Positions 7,725-17,109 are shown, numbered from the stretch's first letter. The stretch is 64,000 bases of DNA from DASUPK01 sp963797265 (GCA_963797265.1 CAWCOY010000003.1:992001-1056000); one strand, 5' to 3'. Notes: a model not told the origin generated them from the sequence alone. Translations and numbers: made by a program.

Positions 7725-10139
7725 TCAGCGCACCCGCTTCAGGTAGCCGCCGACGTTGAAGGTGAGCGCGAAGTGCTCCAGGTCCGGATCGGATACGAAC
7801 TCGCGCTCGTCCAGGATCTTGGGGAGCGCTGTCCGCGGACCCGGGCCGAAGGCTGGCCATACGGGAACGCCGTCCAGGATGGTGTCCTCGACGACCAAGT
7901 AGGAGCCGACCGGCACGAACGGTGCGTAGTTGGCGAAGGCGGCCTCCACCTGCGGGCGGGCGGCGCCACCGAGGATGACCAGGCCCCGCGGCTCCGGGCC
8001 GGCGATCTCTCGCGCTTGCGCGGCCGTGGCGGGGGCTGCCGGATCGCCACGGAGATACGTGATCCGCGGGTGCTCCGGAGGATCGCCGACCGGATAGCCG
8101 TCGATCGACAGGACCTGGCCGCCGCCGACGAGATCGCAGATCGATGCAAGGAAGAGCGCCAGCCCGCCCACGCCGGTGCGCGTCTCCACGATCCAGTCCG
8201 GCCGCAGGCGCTTGATCAGGTCCTGATAGACGAGCAGGTCGGTGGGCGCCCGGTGCGTGGGCACGCCGAGCCAGCTGGCACGGTGCCATTCCTCGCTGCG
8301 CCAGAAAGCGTCGATGAAGTCCAGCTTCAGATCTTGCGGGACAGGCAACGGCCGCGACGGCCGGATTCCGTGCGCGCCGACGTGGGCGTCCCGGAAGTGC
8401 CGGAAGGTGTGCACCCGGCGTGGCTTGATCCGGCCGGCCGCCGGAGGAATGCTGCCCAAGTAGTACGTCCGCTGCCAGGGAACCCTGAAGCGGCGGCCCC
8501 GCAGCTTTTCGTACTGCTCCTCGTAGCTGCGGATCAGCTCGACTGGCTGCGTCTCGTTCGTGGTCGTCCCCCCGTGGACCTGGTGGAACGAACCCTCCCC
8601 GAGCATCGTGACGAGCGTGACGCCCGGGGTGCCCGACACGCGCTCGAAGAAGTCGAGATTCGCGAAGCCCCCGCCCGCTGTCGAGAAGCTGTCGTCCATG
8701 CCGCCCACCTGATCGACGAGGGTGCGCGGCACGAAGATGCAATTGCTCTCCCACTCGCCGTCGAACCAATCGCGGTCGCCGATGAAGTGGCCGATCTCGA
8801 AGAGCCGGTAGCCGTCTTTCGGCCAATTGATCTGGTCGAATAGCCGATCCTCGACGTCGCGGTTATAGCCGCCCGCCACGGTTTGGGGCTGCTGCCCGGG
8901 GCCGACGTACCACTGCTTCGCCGTGACCACCGCGGGCTCGTAGGTCGAGAGCCCGAGCATGCCGTAGCGGAGGACACCGGGCGTCAGGACGTGTGCGCCG
9001 TCGATCATCACTGCCACGTTTCGTCCACTCGACGCGGCGATGCCGTGGTTGACGGCCGGAGCGGGCGACGGCGATGCCTCGGACGCCAGATCGAGGTAGC
9101 TGAACTCGGGACCGAAGCTGCGCACGAACTCCTCGCCCAACTGCTCCCCGGGCTCCGAGCCGTTCTCGACCACGATCACCTCGTAGTCGAGCTCCTCGAC
9201 GCCCTGCTGGTAGCTGCGCGAGAGCGAGTGGAGCGTCCTGGCCGCCTCGCGGCGCATGTTGTAGAAGACCGCGATTACGGACAGGTCCTTGGTCTTCGTT
9301 GCGGGCGACGACGAGTGGCGAGCCTTCGGGGAGGACTTTGTCGCGGTCTTTCGCCAGGCGGCGCCGCTCCAGTCGATCCTCTCGAGTTGTTCCGTCACCC
9401 CGCGTTGCTCACGGAAGGCGTCGACGGCCGCCTGGCAGTCCTCGGCCCCATAGGCATCCACCACGACAAAGCCGCCGGGGGCGACCCGGTCGTGGAGCGC
9501 CTCGAGCACCGCGCGCACCTCGTCCGGGTCGCGAGAGCCGATTCGGAGCAGGGCCACATCGTCAATCGGTGCCTCTGTGAGCCTGCGCGCCGGCGGTCCC
9601 TCGAGGAAGCCAACGCGATCGTCGAGCAGATCGAAGCGGGAGAACGCCTCGCGCACGGAATAGAGGTCTGCAGGCCCGGCAAAGCGGTCGGCTACCCAGA
9701 CGCGCGTCTCAGAGAGCCCGTAGACGTCGAGAAAGCCGTGCATGAGGATTGCGGCGCCACCGCGGCCCGTGCCGGCGTCCACGAGATCGCCCTGGACCGC
9801 CTCCTCGCGGACGAGATCCAGGCATGCCCTGAGATGATCGAGGCGCAAGCGGCCGAGCGGCGCATACGCGAGCCCGTCCGGCCCAGCGGCGCTACCAGCA
9901 TCGGCCGGAAGCTCACCCGTCTCGCGCTCCTGCTTGAGCCGCCGCAGCGGACTCGTCATGTAGCGAGCCGGGTTCGCCAGTTTGTTGCGATCGACCGGTC
10001 GTCCAGCGTCGAGGCACTCGAGCAAGTGCTCTATGCGCAGCTCGTTCTCGAGGTAGTGCTGGTCGAGGAGGGCGTCGCGGAGCAGGTCGAGGTAGCGGCG
10101 CGTGGCCCGATTCTCGGCCGTTGACTGGTCACCTCTCAT
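7725..10139 (-). CDS. Trimodular TylF-like / GT2 / CmcI-like fusion protein
   Basis: 804 aa. Residues about 1-265 match TylF/MycF macrocin O-methyltransferases (GDLVDAGTGRGGAAIL). Residues 285-560 are a GT2 glycosyltransferase (SVIAVFYNMRREAARTLHSL, MIDGAH, a GGMDDSF region). Residues 600-804 match CmcI/rhamnosyl O-methyltransferases (GSYLVVEDTILDG, FGPGP, LTFNVGGYL). In the TylF part, the DDYG metal motif reads DAYG and the LDGDTYE motif is missing. In the CmcI part, the usual D-S-D-H stretch reads ILGGAARP. The flanking domains may therefore be non-catalytic while the GT2 core looks intact. The start is ATG 10139; the gene is divergent from 10192-10962. Confidence 0.85.
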   Translation of the reverse strand: MRGDQSTAENRATRRYLDLLRDALLDQHYLENELRIEHLLECLDAGRPVDRNKLANPARYMTSPLRRLKQERETGELPADAGSAAGPDGLAYAPLGRLRLDHLRACLDLVREEAVQGDLVDAGTGRGGAAILMHGFLDVYGLSETRVWVADRFAGPADLYSVREAFSRFDLLDDRVGFLEGPPARRLTEAPIDDVALLRIGSRDPDEVRAVLEALHDRVAPGGFVVVDAYGAEDCQAAVDAFREQRGVTEQLERIDWSGAAWRKTATKSSPKARHSSSPATKTKDLSVIAVFYNMRREAARTLHSLSRSYQQGVEELDYEVIVVENGSEPGEQLGEEFVRSFGPEFSYLDLASEASPSPAPAVNHGIAASSGRNVAVMIDGAHVLTPGVLRYGMLGLSTYEPAVVTAKQWYVGPGQQPQTVAGGYNRDVEDRLFDQINWPKDGYRLFEIGHFIGDRDWFDGEWESNCIFVPRTLVDQVGGMDDSFSTAGGGFANLDFFERVSGTPGVTLVTMLGEGSFHQVHGGTTTNETQPVELIRSYEEQYEKLRGRRFRVPWQRTYYLGSIPPAAGRIKPRRVHTFRHFRDAHVGAHGIRPSRPLPVPQDLKLDFIDAFWRSEEWHRASWLGVPTHRAPTDLLVYQDLIKRLRPDWIVETRTGVGGLALFLASICDLVGGGQVLSIDGYPVGDPPEHPRITYLRGDPAAPATAAQAREIAGPEPRGLVILGGAARPQVEAAFANYAPFVPVGSYLVVEDTILDGVPVWPAFGPGPRTALPKILDEREFVSDPDLEHFALTFNVGGYLKRVR

Positions 10140-10179
10140 CGCTTCGCGCGGATGGTAGTTCGCGTCAGCGAACGCCTGC

Positions 10180-10185
10180 TAGCGT
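10180..10185 (+). promoter_or_regulatory. Candidate -10 box of a leaderless promoter
   Basis: TAGCGT lies exactly six bases before the GTG start at 10192, the spacing expected if transcription begins at the start codon. No Shine-Dalgarno sequence precedes this GTG. No good -35 hexamer is seen. Confidence 0.45.
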
Positions 10186-10191
10186 CGGCGC

Positions 10192-10962
10192 GTGCCTGGC
10201 GAATTGACCTGGCAGAACGAGGAGCGCTGTACGGTCGGCGAGACGGTCTTCCAGATCCTCCCGGAACATCTCTTCGAGGGAGCCGGGATGTCGATGGAGG
10301 GTGCCGACTTCTGGTTGTTCAAGGAGCGTCCACTGGTCGAACGCTACGCCGAGCTGGTCGAGGAGCTGCGACCGCGCCTTATCTTCGAGCTGGGCATCTT
10401 CCAGGGAGGCAGCACCGCTTTCCTGTTCGAGCTCGCCCGTCCCACTGTTCTGGTCGCGATCGACCAGAGGCCGCCGCGCGGCGACGCAATGGCCGACTAC
10501 CTCTCGGGCAAGAATGTCGGCCCGGCGCTGCGCATTTATGACGACGTGAACCAGGCGGACCGGCCGCGTCTGGCCCAGATCGCGGATGAGGCGTTCGGCG
10601 ATGGGCCCCTGGACCTCGTGATAGACGACTGCTCACACCTGTACGAGCCTTCGAAGACCTCGTTCAACGAGCTCTTCCCGCGCCTTCGCCCAGGTGGCGT
10701 CTATGTGATCGAGGACTGGCGCTGGGCGCACGGCCTGCTGGACAGCCAGGAGCCGGGCGGCCTGTACCCCGACGAGGTGCCGCTATCGCGGCTCTTGTTC
10801 GAAATCCTCCTCGCCCTTCCCTCAGTGCCCGGGTTGGTCTCCGAGGTCACGACAACGCTCGGCGCAGTCGAAGTGCGCCGCGGCGACGCGGATGTCGACT
10901 CTTATGGCTTCGACATCTCCGCCTGCTTGACGCCGCGCAGCCGGCGCATGTTGGCCGACTGA
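10192..10962 (+). CDS. MycE-like class I methyltransferase (copy 1)
   Basis: 256 aa from GTG 10192. It has FELGIFQGGSTAFLFELARP (SAM-binding region), VAIDQRPP, LVIDDCSHLYEPSKTSFNEL and VYVIEDWRWAH. The IDDCSH and IED acidic motifs resemble the metal-binding residues of MycE-type sugar O-methyltransferases. A convergent paralog lies at 10973-11785, only 10 bp away. It probably O-methylates a sugar of the locus product; the substrate is unknown. Confidence 0.85.
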   Translation: MPGELTWQNEERCTVGETVFQILPEHLFEGAGMSMEGADFWLFKERPLVERYAELVEELRPRLIFELGIFQGGSTAFLFELARPTVLVAIDQRPPRGDAMADYLSGKNVGPALRIYDDVNQADRPRLAQIADEAFGDGPLDLVIDDCSHLYEPSKTSFNELFPRLRPGGVYVIEDWRWAHGLLDSQEPGGLYPDEVPLSRLLFEILLALPSVPGLVSEVTTTLGAVEVRRGDADVDSYGFDISACLTPRSRRMLAD

Positions 10963-10972
10963 GGTCGCCGCG

Positions 10973-11785
10973 TCAACCTGCGTCGAGGCGGGCGAGCAGC
11001 GCCCGACCTCTCGGGTTCGAGCAGCCGCTGATGTCGAATGTGGCCGGATCGACCTCGGCGTGACCTCGCCTGACGACGATGAGCTGATGCTCAATTGAGA
11101 TTTCCCTCACCACCTCGGGCGCCCCGGGAACGGCGAGCGCGATCTCGAACAGCAGGCGGGTGAGCGGCACGCGGTCGGGGAACATGCCCTCCAAGGGCTC
11201 CTCGCCAACCACCGTATGCGCCCAGCGCCAGTCCTCGATCACGTAGGCCCCGCCCGGACGCAGGCGCGGGAAGAGCTCGTTGAACGACGCCTTCGTCTCC
11301 TCGTACATGTGTGAGCAGTCGTCGATTACGAGGTCGATGGCGCCGCCGCCGCCGAACGCCTCCTCGACGATCTCCGCCAGGCGGGGGCGGTCGGCCTGGT
11401 CGACCTCGCCGTAGGCCCGCACGACCTCGGCGAGTCCCCTTTCCGCGGCATGAATCCGCAATCGCTCGAGGCTGTCATCCAACGGCCTTTGATCGATGGC
11501 GACGATCCTTCGCGGTCGAGCAAGCTCGGCAAGAAACAAGGTGCTCCCGCCATCGAAGATGCCCAGCTCGAAGACATGCCGCGGCTGGAGCTCTTCGATC
11601 AAGCCGGCGTGGCGCTCAAGCAGCGTCCGTGGCTTGAAGATGAAGAACTCCCCCTCGTCCAAGCCGGCCCGCGTCCCCTCATGGATCCCCCGCGGAATGC
11701 GCTCGACACTGGTGAAGACTCGGAAGCTGGTTTCGCCAACCACCAGGTGGTCGTTGTCCTTCCAAGCGAGCAACTGCTCGATCAT
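10973..11785 (-). CDS. MycE-like class I methyltransferase (copy 2)
   Basis: 270 aa. It shares with the convergent neighbour the series FELGIFDGGSTLFLAELARP, VAIDQRPLD, LVIDDCSHMYEETKASFNEL and IEDWRWAH. The high similarity and the tail-to-tail arrangement indicate an inverted local duplication. The start is ATG 11785; the gene lies 27 bp downstream of the GT2-like gene at 11813-12682 on the same strand and is probably cotranscribed with it. Confidence 0.85.
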   Translation of the reverse strand: MIEQLLAWKDNDHLVVGETSFRVFTSVERIPRGIHEGTRAGLDEGEFFIFKPRTLLERHAGLIEELQPRHVFELGIFDGGSTLFLAELARPRRIVAIDQRPLDDSLERLRIHAAERGLAEVVRAYGEVDQADRPRLAEIVEEAFGGGGAIDLVIDDCSHMYEETKASFNELFPRLRPGGAYVIEDWRWAHTVVGEEPLEGMFPDRVPLTRLLFEIALAVPGAPEVVREISIEHQLIVVRRGHAEVDPATFDISGCSNPRGRALLARLDAG

Positions 11786-11812
11786 AGGCGCAGCAACACC
11801 GCCGACGCCTGC

Positions 11813-12682
11813 CTAGAACAGGCCGCGCCAGGGGGCGGGAATCGGCTCGATCACCAGCTCGCTCCAATCGGCGTTGCTGTCCTCGTAGAACCAGCGCGCG
11901 AACTCCGCTGCGTCAGTGATCCGGTTGTGGCCCGCCCAGCCCAGCTCGACGTCCCGCTCGTTCCACGCGCGCCCCTCTCGATAGCGGTGCCGAGCGAGGC
12001 AGATCTCGTAGTCCATCCGGTGCAGGTGGATCAGGCGGAGGTCGGGATCGGGCCTCATTTTCAGGTCCGCCGACCGGTGGAAACCCGGGACCCATTGCAT
12101 GGGCTCGGTGGCAAGTGCGGGCTTGTCGTAGATGTCGTTGGCGAACCAGTAGCCGCGCTGGTCGAGCACCTTCCGGGCCGGGTCGAAGGCCCCCTCCCGG
12201 TCGATCAGATGGATGAGCTCGTAGCCCAGACAATTGACGTACGGCTCCTCGAGGCGGTCGATGTAGTCCGCGAGGGTGCCCAGCTCCGGGTGCGGAGCGA
12301 CGATCTCGTCCACGTCGGTGACGACCACGACGTCGTAACGGTCGATCAGCTTGTGCTGGTGATCCTCGATCGTTCGCACCATCCACGTGTGGTCGACGGT
12401 GTCGTGGCTGACTGGGATCCGGATAAAGCCACCGCCATTGGTGGAACCGTCGCTCGTGCCGTGGTCGAGGACATAAAGGTCCTCGGGAGGGAAGAACTGC
12501 GAGTAGTAGCGGAGCCAGATCGGCAGGAAGACAGGCTCGTCGCGGACGATGGTCAGAGCGGCGCCGTGTTTGCGTGTCCCCGTCGGCGCCCGTCGCCCGG
12601 CGCGTGTTTGCCGGAGGTCGTTGAAGTTCTCGGCCAGCCGATGGACGACATCCGTACGCGGCTCCGGGAGGTCAACGGTCAT
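11813..12682 (-). CDS. GT2-like glycosyltransferase (Glyco_tranf_2_4 type)
   Basis: 289 aa. The N-terminal part has TIVRDEPVFLPIWLRYYSQF and YVLDHGTSDGSTNG, and a DxD-type motif VVVVTDVDEIV. These are the hallmarks of PF13704-like glycosyltransferases that act on surface glycans. Later residues LIHLHRMDYEICLARHRYREG fit the C-terminal half of this family. No membrane segment is seen, so it is cytoplasmic. It is divergent from the methyltransferase gene at 12720, with 37 bp between starts. Confidence 0.8.
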   Translation of the reverse strand: MTVDLPEPRTDVVHRLAENFNDLRQTRAGRRAPTGTRKHGAALTIVRDEPVFLPIWLRYYSQFFPPEDLYVLDHGTSDGSTNGGGFIRIPVSHDTVDHTWMVRTIEDHQHKLIDRYDVVVVTDVDEIVAPHPELGTLADYIDRLEEPYVNCLGYELIHLIDREGAFDPARKVLDQRGYWFANDIYDKPALATEPMQWVPGFHRSADLKMRPDPDLRLIHLHRMDYEICLARHRYREGRAWNERDVELGWAGHNRITDAAEFARWFYEDSNADWSELVIEPIPAPWRGLF

Positions 12683-12719
12683 CTCGTTTCGGCGGCACTC
12701 ATGTCAAAGTGAGGGTGGG

Positions 12720-13475
12720 ATGGAAGCAAGCAAAGCAAGCGACGCGCGTGACGCAACACTGCTGGCGGAGCACTTCAACGAGTCGAAGCGGCGGTTGCCC
12801 GGGCCGGCCTACTACCGGGTGCTGAGGTGGATCCACGAGATCCTCGATCCGGCGAATTACGTCGAGATCGGGGTCCACAAAGGCATCTCCCTCGAGCAGG
12901 CGGGGGACGACACGCCGACCATCGGCATCGACCCTGCGCCGAGCATCGAGCACAATCTCTCGCCGGCGGCCACGATCTATGAGATGACGAGCGACGACTT
13001 CTTCGCGGAGTACGACGTCCACGAGTTGCTCGACGGTCCCGTGGAGCTGGCGTTCATCGACGGCCTTCATCTGTTTGAGCAGGTGCTTCGTGACTTCGTG
13101 AACCTGGAGCGCTGTTCGACGGCTGAGACGGTGATCATCCTCCACGACTGCCTGCCGCTCAACCAGGTCACGGCGGCCCGCGACCGGACCACCGACTTCT
13201 ACTGCGGAGACGTCTGGAAGGCGACCATGGCTCTCCGCCGTCGCCGGCCGGGCCTCGACATGGTCATCGTCCCGACGGCACCAACCGGGCTGTGCCTGGT
13301 GCGGGGACTCGACAGCGGCAACCGGCGCTTTCCCGAAGAGCTGGCGGAGATAGAGAGGGAGTACCTGGACCTCGATTTCGATCATTACCTGGCTCATCGC
13401 GGGGAGCTGCCCCCGGCGATCGAGAACGACCGGGCGGCGGTCAGCGACTGGCTGACCGAAAGCCCGGCCACCTAG
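12720..13475 (+). CDS. Class I SAM-dependent methyltransferase (Methyltransf_24-like)
   Basis: 251 aa from ATG 12720, preceded by the Shine-Dalgarno-like gagggtggg. Motifs: YVEIGVHKGISLEQ (SAM loop), TIGIDPAP, ELAFIDGLHLFEQVLRDF and VIILHDCLP. The last two carry the acidic and histidine residues used for metal binding in this O-methyltransferase group. The frame is open upstream to 12549 but would overlap the divergent gene. The TAG stop overlaps the stop of the convergent sulfotransferase (13472-13475). Confidence 0.85.
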   Translation: MEASKASDARDATLLAEHFNESKRRLPGPAYYRVLRWIHEILDPANYVEIGVHKGISLEQAGDDTPTIGIDPAPSIEHNLSPAATIYEMTSDDFFAEYDVHELLDGPVELAFIDGLHLFEQVLRDFVNLERCSTAETVIILHDCLPLNQVTAARDRTTDFYCGDVWKATMALRRRRPGLDMVIVPTAPTGLCLVRGLDSGNRRFPEELAEIEREYLDLDFDHYLAHRGELPPAIENDRAAVSDWLTESPAT

Positions 13476-14383
13476 TCGTATCCGAGCTCCCGCACCTTGG
13501 CACCGAGAATGCGCTCGAGTGCCGCGGACTCCTCTGGATGCAGGTTCTCCCGCCATAGCCCAGGCCTGGCGAAGCGGGCTTGCTGCTTGGCTCCGCGGTG
13601 GGAAAGGCGCGCGAAGCTGAATCGCTCCACCACTGCTGCTACCTCGTCCGCCGCGATTGGGACCCCGAGCCAGTCGAAGAGCTCCCCCAAATGCCGCTCC
13701 GGCTCGCGCAGCAGATCCTCGTAGCGCAGCATGCGCTTTGCGCCGGGATGCTCTGCGAAAGCTTCCTCCACGACCTCGGTGCGCCAGAGCCACTGATAGG
13801 CCGAGCTGACCACGAAGTCGAGGCGCTCCGTTTCGCCGATGCCGCGCATGTGAGCGAAGCTGCGCTGCTGCCAGCCTCCGACTGCGAACGAGGCGAGCTC
13901 CGAGTCCACGATGTCGCGACCGTCGCGGAGCAGGAACAACAGCCGGGCCCCCGGCTGGGCGCGCATGATCACATCCGCCGACTGCGACCCGTTCGGTTCC
14001 TTCACCAGGAGTAGGGAGCGGCGAGCGGCGTCGGCGTCCACCTCACGCTCCAGGTGGGCGAGGAGGCGACCGTTCAGCAGGCGTCGGAGGCCGGGCAGCC
14101 ACACGTCCGCGTACTTCGACGAGAAGAACCGGTCGGGGCTGTCCGCCGCCACCCGTCGGAGGGTGAAGGTGTTGACGTCGAGGTCCTCGACGCGATAACC
14201 GGGCTCGTTCGAGAGGAAGGGGCTGAGGTGATAGCCGATCGTGGGCTCGTTCATCAGCTCGATCGTGGGATGCGCGGCGGCCATTCGGCTCAGCCAGGTG
14301 CTGCCGCTCCGGGGCGATCCGAACAGCCAGATCGTGCGCGCCTCGACGCTTTCGGAATCGCTGGCGGGTGCCGAGCCCGTCAT
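13472..14383 (-). CDS. Sulfotransferase family protein (copy 2)
   Basis: 303 aa from ATG 14383, which forms an ATGA overlap with the upstream GT gene; a GTG at 14398 in the same frame is the alternative. The PAPS loop GSPRSGSTW is at residues 22-30 and the 3'-phosphate motif LRDGRDIVDSELASF is near the middle. It ends with GLWRENLHPEESAALERILG, like copy 1 at 6747-7724. The two are clear paralogs. It probably sulfates a sugar added by the adjacent glycosyltransferase. Confidence 0.88.
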   Translation of the reverse strand: MTGSAPASDSESVEARTIWLFGSPRSGSTWLSRMAAAHPTIELMNEPTIGYHLSPFLSNEPGYRVEDLDVNTFTLRRVAADSPDRFFSSKYADVWLPGLRRLLNGRLLAHLEREVDADAARRSLLLVKEPNGSQSADVIMRAQPGARLLFLLRDGRDIVDSELASFAVGGWQQRSFAHMRGIGETERLDFVVSSAYQWLWRTEVVEEAFAEHPGAKRMLRYEDLLREPERHLGELFDWLGVPIAADEVAAVVERFSFARLSHRGAKQQARFARPGLWRENLHPEESAALERILGAKVRELGYD

Positions 14384-15951
14384 CGGCGGGCCAACCACCG
14401 TCGTTGTCTCGGCGCGAGGATCCCCGGATCGTGGGAGGGCAGGTGGGCGTCGTCAAGTCGGGCCCGCGGTCGCCCGCGGGTCCAGGTGAAGAGGCTGATC
14501 AGGTGCCGCCAGAGGATCCCTCTGACCAGGAGAGCCTCCATACCCAGCGTCTCGTTGCGCCCCAGGAGCGCGCGCGCCGGGCGGGCGGCGAGCCAGGCGA
14601 ATGCGATCGGGGAGCGGGTCGCGCCGGCGATCAGCCGCAGCGCCCGTCGCTTTCGAGCGGTGAGATCGTCCGCGCACCGGGCGAGCAGGACCCGAGCGTG
14701 GAAATCGCGCTGGAGGTAGAGGAAGAAGTACATCGAGCGCCAGCGCGGGAGGACGCTACTGAGCCGGCGCCGCGGGGCGGACCGATCGAAATCCCCCGAC
14801 GGCTCCTGCTTCGACGCGGCGCGACCGAGGACAGCGCGCGGATGCTGGACGTAGTCGTAAAGGGGGCGATCGACATACGAGACGTCGCCAAGCGCCATCC
14901 CCACCAGCGCCAGCCAGTGGTCATGGAAGTCCCACCCAGGGCCGGATGGGAAGGGGAGGGCGTGGTCGATCACCTCGCGCCGGAACATGCACGAGGCACC
15001 CACGATCGTGTTGGAGATCAGAAGCGAGGCGAGGTTGCTGTGATTGTTCCGCCGCCCCTCCCACAATGTCTCCGCGCGCACGTGGCCGTCGGCGTCGACC
15101 CGTCTCACGTCGCTGAATGCCAGCTGCGCCGAGCCGATCGCTTCCGCCAGCGCCTCGAGCTTGTCCGGGTACCAGCGGTCGTCATGGTCGCTGAGCGCGA
15201 TCAGCTCCGCTTCCGGCGGGACCAGCGTCAAGGCTCTTTCGAAGTTGCGGTAGAAGCTCAGGTGTCTCCCGGCTCGCGAGAGCAGGAACCGGGGGTCGCC
15301 CGCGATGGTCTCCGCTATCGCTTCGAACCACTCCGGCTCGGAGCAATCGTCGCTGATCAGGCAGATCCAGTTGCGGTGGGTCTGGGCGCGGATCGACTCG
15401 ATCTGGACGCGAAACAGCTCGATGTCCGAATTGAACGTCGCCATGCAGATCGCGATCAGCGGCTGCCCGCCCCGATCCGGTAGATGGCCTAAGGACGGGG
15501 TTTGGTCAGGCTCGATGAGCTCGACCGTGCCGAGCTCGGCACCTTCCACGGTCCCGTCGGCGAGTCTTGCCTCCAGACTCAGCGCCAGAGTGCCGACTTG
15601 CTCGCGCGGCCCGATCGGGACGGTGGCCCAGAAGCCGCTGCGGTAGGACCGAAGCTCGGGGTCACCCGGCGAATTCGGATCGCGCTCGGCCGATGTCGCC
15701 CTCTCCGGCGGGAGCGTCGGGTGCAGCTCCCGAAAGCGATCGAGCCGCGGCATCCGCTGGGCAGCCGGCCGGTGTCGTACGCCGTCGGCCACGATGCTGA
15801 GTTCCGCGATGCGCTGGTGGTGATGGAAGCAGCTGCCAGCGCAGAACACCGCCGTTCCGCGGCCGACCGATAGGGACGCGGGCAACGGCCGATCGAGCGC
15901 GATCTCGAGCCCTTTTGCGTCCAAGCCCTGGGCCTCGCTCTGGACGACCAC
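14380..15951 (-). CDS. GT2 glycosyltransferase with N-terminal accessory domain
   Basis: About 523 aa from GTG 15951; the frame is open further upstream but would overlap the divergent gene starting at 16018. Residues 1 to about 150 form a non-catalytic beta-rich region (FHHHQRIAELSIVADGVRH, then LRSYRSGFWATVPI) like that seen ahead of other actinobacterial GT2 domains. The GT2 domain follows: IAICMATFNSDIELFRVQIE, ISDDCSEPEWFEAI, and ALSDHDDRWYPDKLEALAEA with the DHDD motif. The C-terminus is arginine-rich with hydrophobic stretches that could associate with the membrane. Confidence 0.82.
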   Translation of the reverse strand: MVVQSEAQGLDAKGLEIALDRPLPASLSVGRGTAVFCAGSCFHHHQRIAELSIVADGVRHRPAAQRMPRLDRFRELHPTLPPERATSAERDPNSPGDPELRSYRSGFWATVPIGPREQVGTLALSLEARLADGTVEGAELGTVELIEPDQTPSLGHLPDRGGQPLIAICMATFNSDIELFRVQIESIRAQTHRNWICLISDDCSEPEWFEAIAETIAGDPRFLLSRAGRHLSFYRNFERALTLVPPEAELIALSDHDDRWYPDKLEALAEAIGSAQLAFSDVRRVDADGHVRAETLWEGRRNNHSNLASLLISNTIVGASCMFRREVIDHALPFPSGPGWDFHDHWLALVGMALGDVSYVDRPLYDYVQHPRAVLGRAASKQEPSGDFDRSAPRRRLSSVLPRWRSMYFFLYLQRDFHARVLLARCADDLTARKRRALRLIAGATRSPIAFAWLAARPARALLGRNETLGMEALLVRGILWRHLISLFTWTRGRPRARLDDAHLPSHDPGILAPRQRRWLARR

Positions 15952-16004
15952 GGATCGAACGCTACCCCGGCAGCGCCAGAGGAGCCGAGGCAGGCGGGAC
16001 GAGC

Positions 16005-16010
16005 TATGTT
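16005..16010 (+). promoter_or_regulatory. Candidate -10 box of a leaderless promoter
   Basis: TATGTT ends seven bases before ATG 16018. This favours 16018 over the in-frame ATG at 16006, which lies inside the box. Confidence 0.45.
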
Positions 16011-16017
16011 CCGATAC

Positions 16018-17109
16018 ATGAGCGCGGGCCCTGATAAGGAGACCTTGCGTCGAGAGACCGAGGAGTCGTTTCGCTCCCACCAGCTGAAACGCAGGACCGA
16101 TCGGGCCATCCGTGCGTCCCGACCACGACCCGGCGGCGAACCGATGCGCGGGGCGTACCTCGAGCTTCTCAAGCTTTGCCTGTGTGACCTCGCCGGGGCC
16201 CGAACGCTGTCGGTGAGCAGGACCGGCGACACCCGGCGGCCCGACGCCCCTGTGTTCTGTCGCGAGCTGGACGCTGAGGAGCTCCGGCTGCGCGTCATGG
16301 GAGGCGATTGGCCATTCAGCGGCCTGACGATGGTGGGCCTGGAGCGGCTCGACGATCTTCAGAGGTGCGTGGAATCGGTCATCGCCGATGGCGTGGAGGG
16401 CGATGTGATCGAGGCGGGGACGTGGCGCGGTGGCGCCGCGATCCTGGCCCGCGCGACGCTTGACTCCCTGGGGGCGGACGACCGTACCGTGGTCTTGGCC
16501 GACTCCTTTCAGGGGCTGCCAGCCCCCGACGGTGGAACCTTCCCCGAGGACGTCGACCTCGACCTGAGCCGGGTCGAGTTCCTCTCGGCCTCGGTCGAGG
16601 AGGTGCACAGTCACTTCGCTCGCTTCGGGCTCGAGGACGGCATCGAACTCGTACCCGGGTTCTTCAGCGAGACGTTGCCGGGCCTCCGTGGACGTCGCTG
16701 GTCCATCGTCCGGCTCGACGGCGACACCTATGAGGCGACCTGGGTCGGGCTCGAGTCGCTCTACCCAGGGCTCTCCAAGGGCGGTTACCTGCTCGTCGAC
16801 GACTACGGGCTGATCCCCGAGTGCCGGGCGGCCGTCGAGGATTTCCGTCGCCAGCATGGCATCACGGCGCCCATCGAGAAGGCCGACTGGAACGGGGTCC
16901 ACTGGCGCCGGGAGGACGAACCGGACGCCGGGTCTCAGAGCGCCGCAAGCAGAACGCGCGAGGGCGTCGCTTCCAGGCCGGCCCCCTCGGCTGTTGAGAC
17001 GCGACGAGCACCCATTCCTACGGAGCGCGAGCTCGCCTTGGAGCGGGAGCTGAGCGAGCTGCGCGAGCGGCTCGAGATGAGCGCGAAACCCGGCAGGGAG
17101 CCGAGGTGA
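16018..17109 (+). CDS. TylF/MycF-type O-methyltransferase
   Basis: 363 aa. Residues about 85-305 carry the full family signature: DVIEAGTWRGGAAIL, LADSFQGLP, IVRLDGDTYEATW and LLVDDYGLIPECRAAVEDF, ending with ADWNGVHWRR. The acidic metal-binding motifs LDGDTYE and DDYG are intact, unlike in the fused copy at 7725-10139. The last 60 residues are a low-complexity linker and a short helix rich in E, L and R. TylF-type enzymes methylate deoxysugar hydroxyls. The next gene starts in a GTGA overlap. Confidence 0.88.
   Translation: MSAGPDKETLRRETEESFRSHQLKRRTDRAIRASRPRPGGEPMRGAYLELLKLCLCDLAGARTLSVSRTGDTRRPDAPVFCRELDAEELRLRVMGGDWPFSGLTMVGLERLDDLQRCVESVIADGVEGDVIEAGTWRGGAAILARATLDSLGADDRTVVLADSFQGLPAPDGGTFPEDVDLDLSRVEFLSASVEEVHSHFARFGLEDGIELVPGFFSETLPGLRGRRWSIVRLDGDTYEATWVGLESLYPGLSKGGYLLVDDYGLIPECRAAVEDFRRQHGITAPIEKADWNGVHWRREDEPDAGSQSAASRTREGVASRPAPSAVETRRAPIPTERELALERELSELRERLEMSAKPGREPR

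Noticed and set aside
15952..16902. N-terminal extension of the GT2 gene 14380-15951 on the minus strand
   Set aside because: It lies opposite the well-conserved TylF gene at 16018-17109 and shows no protein family features.
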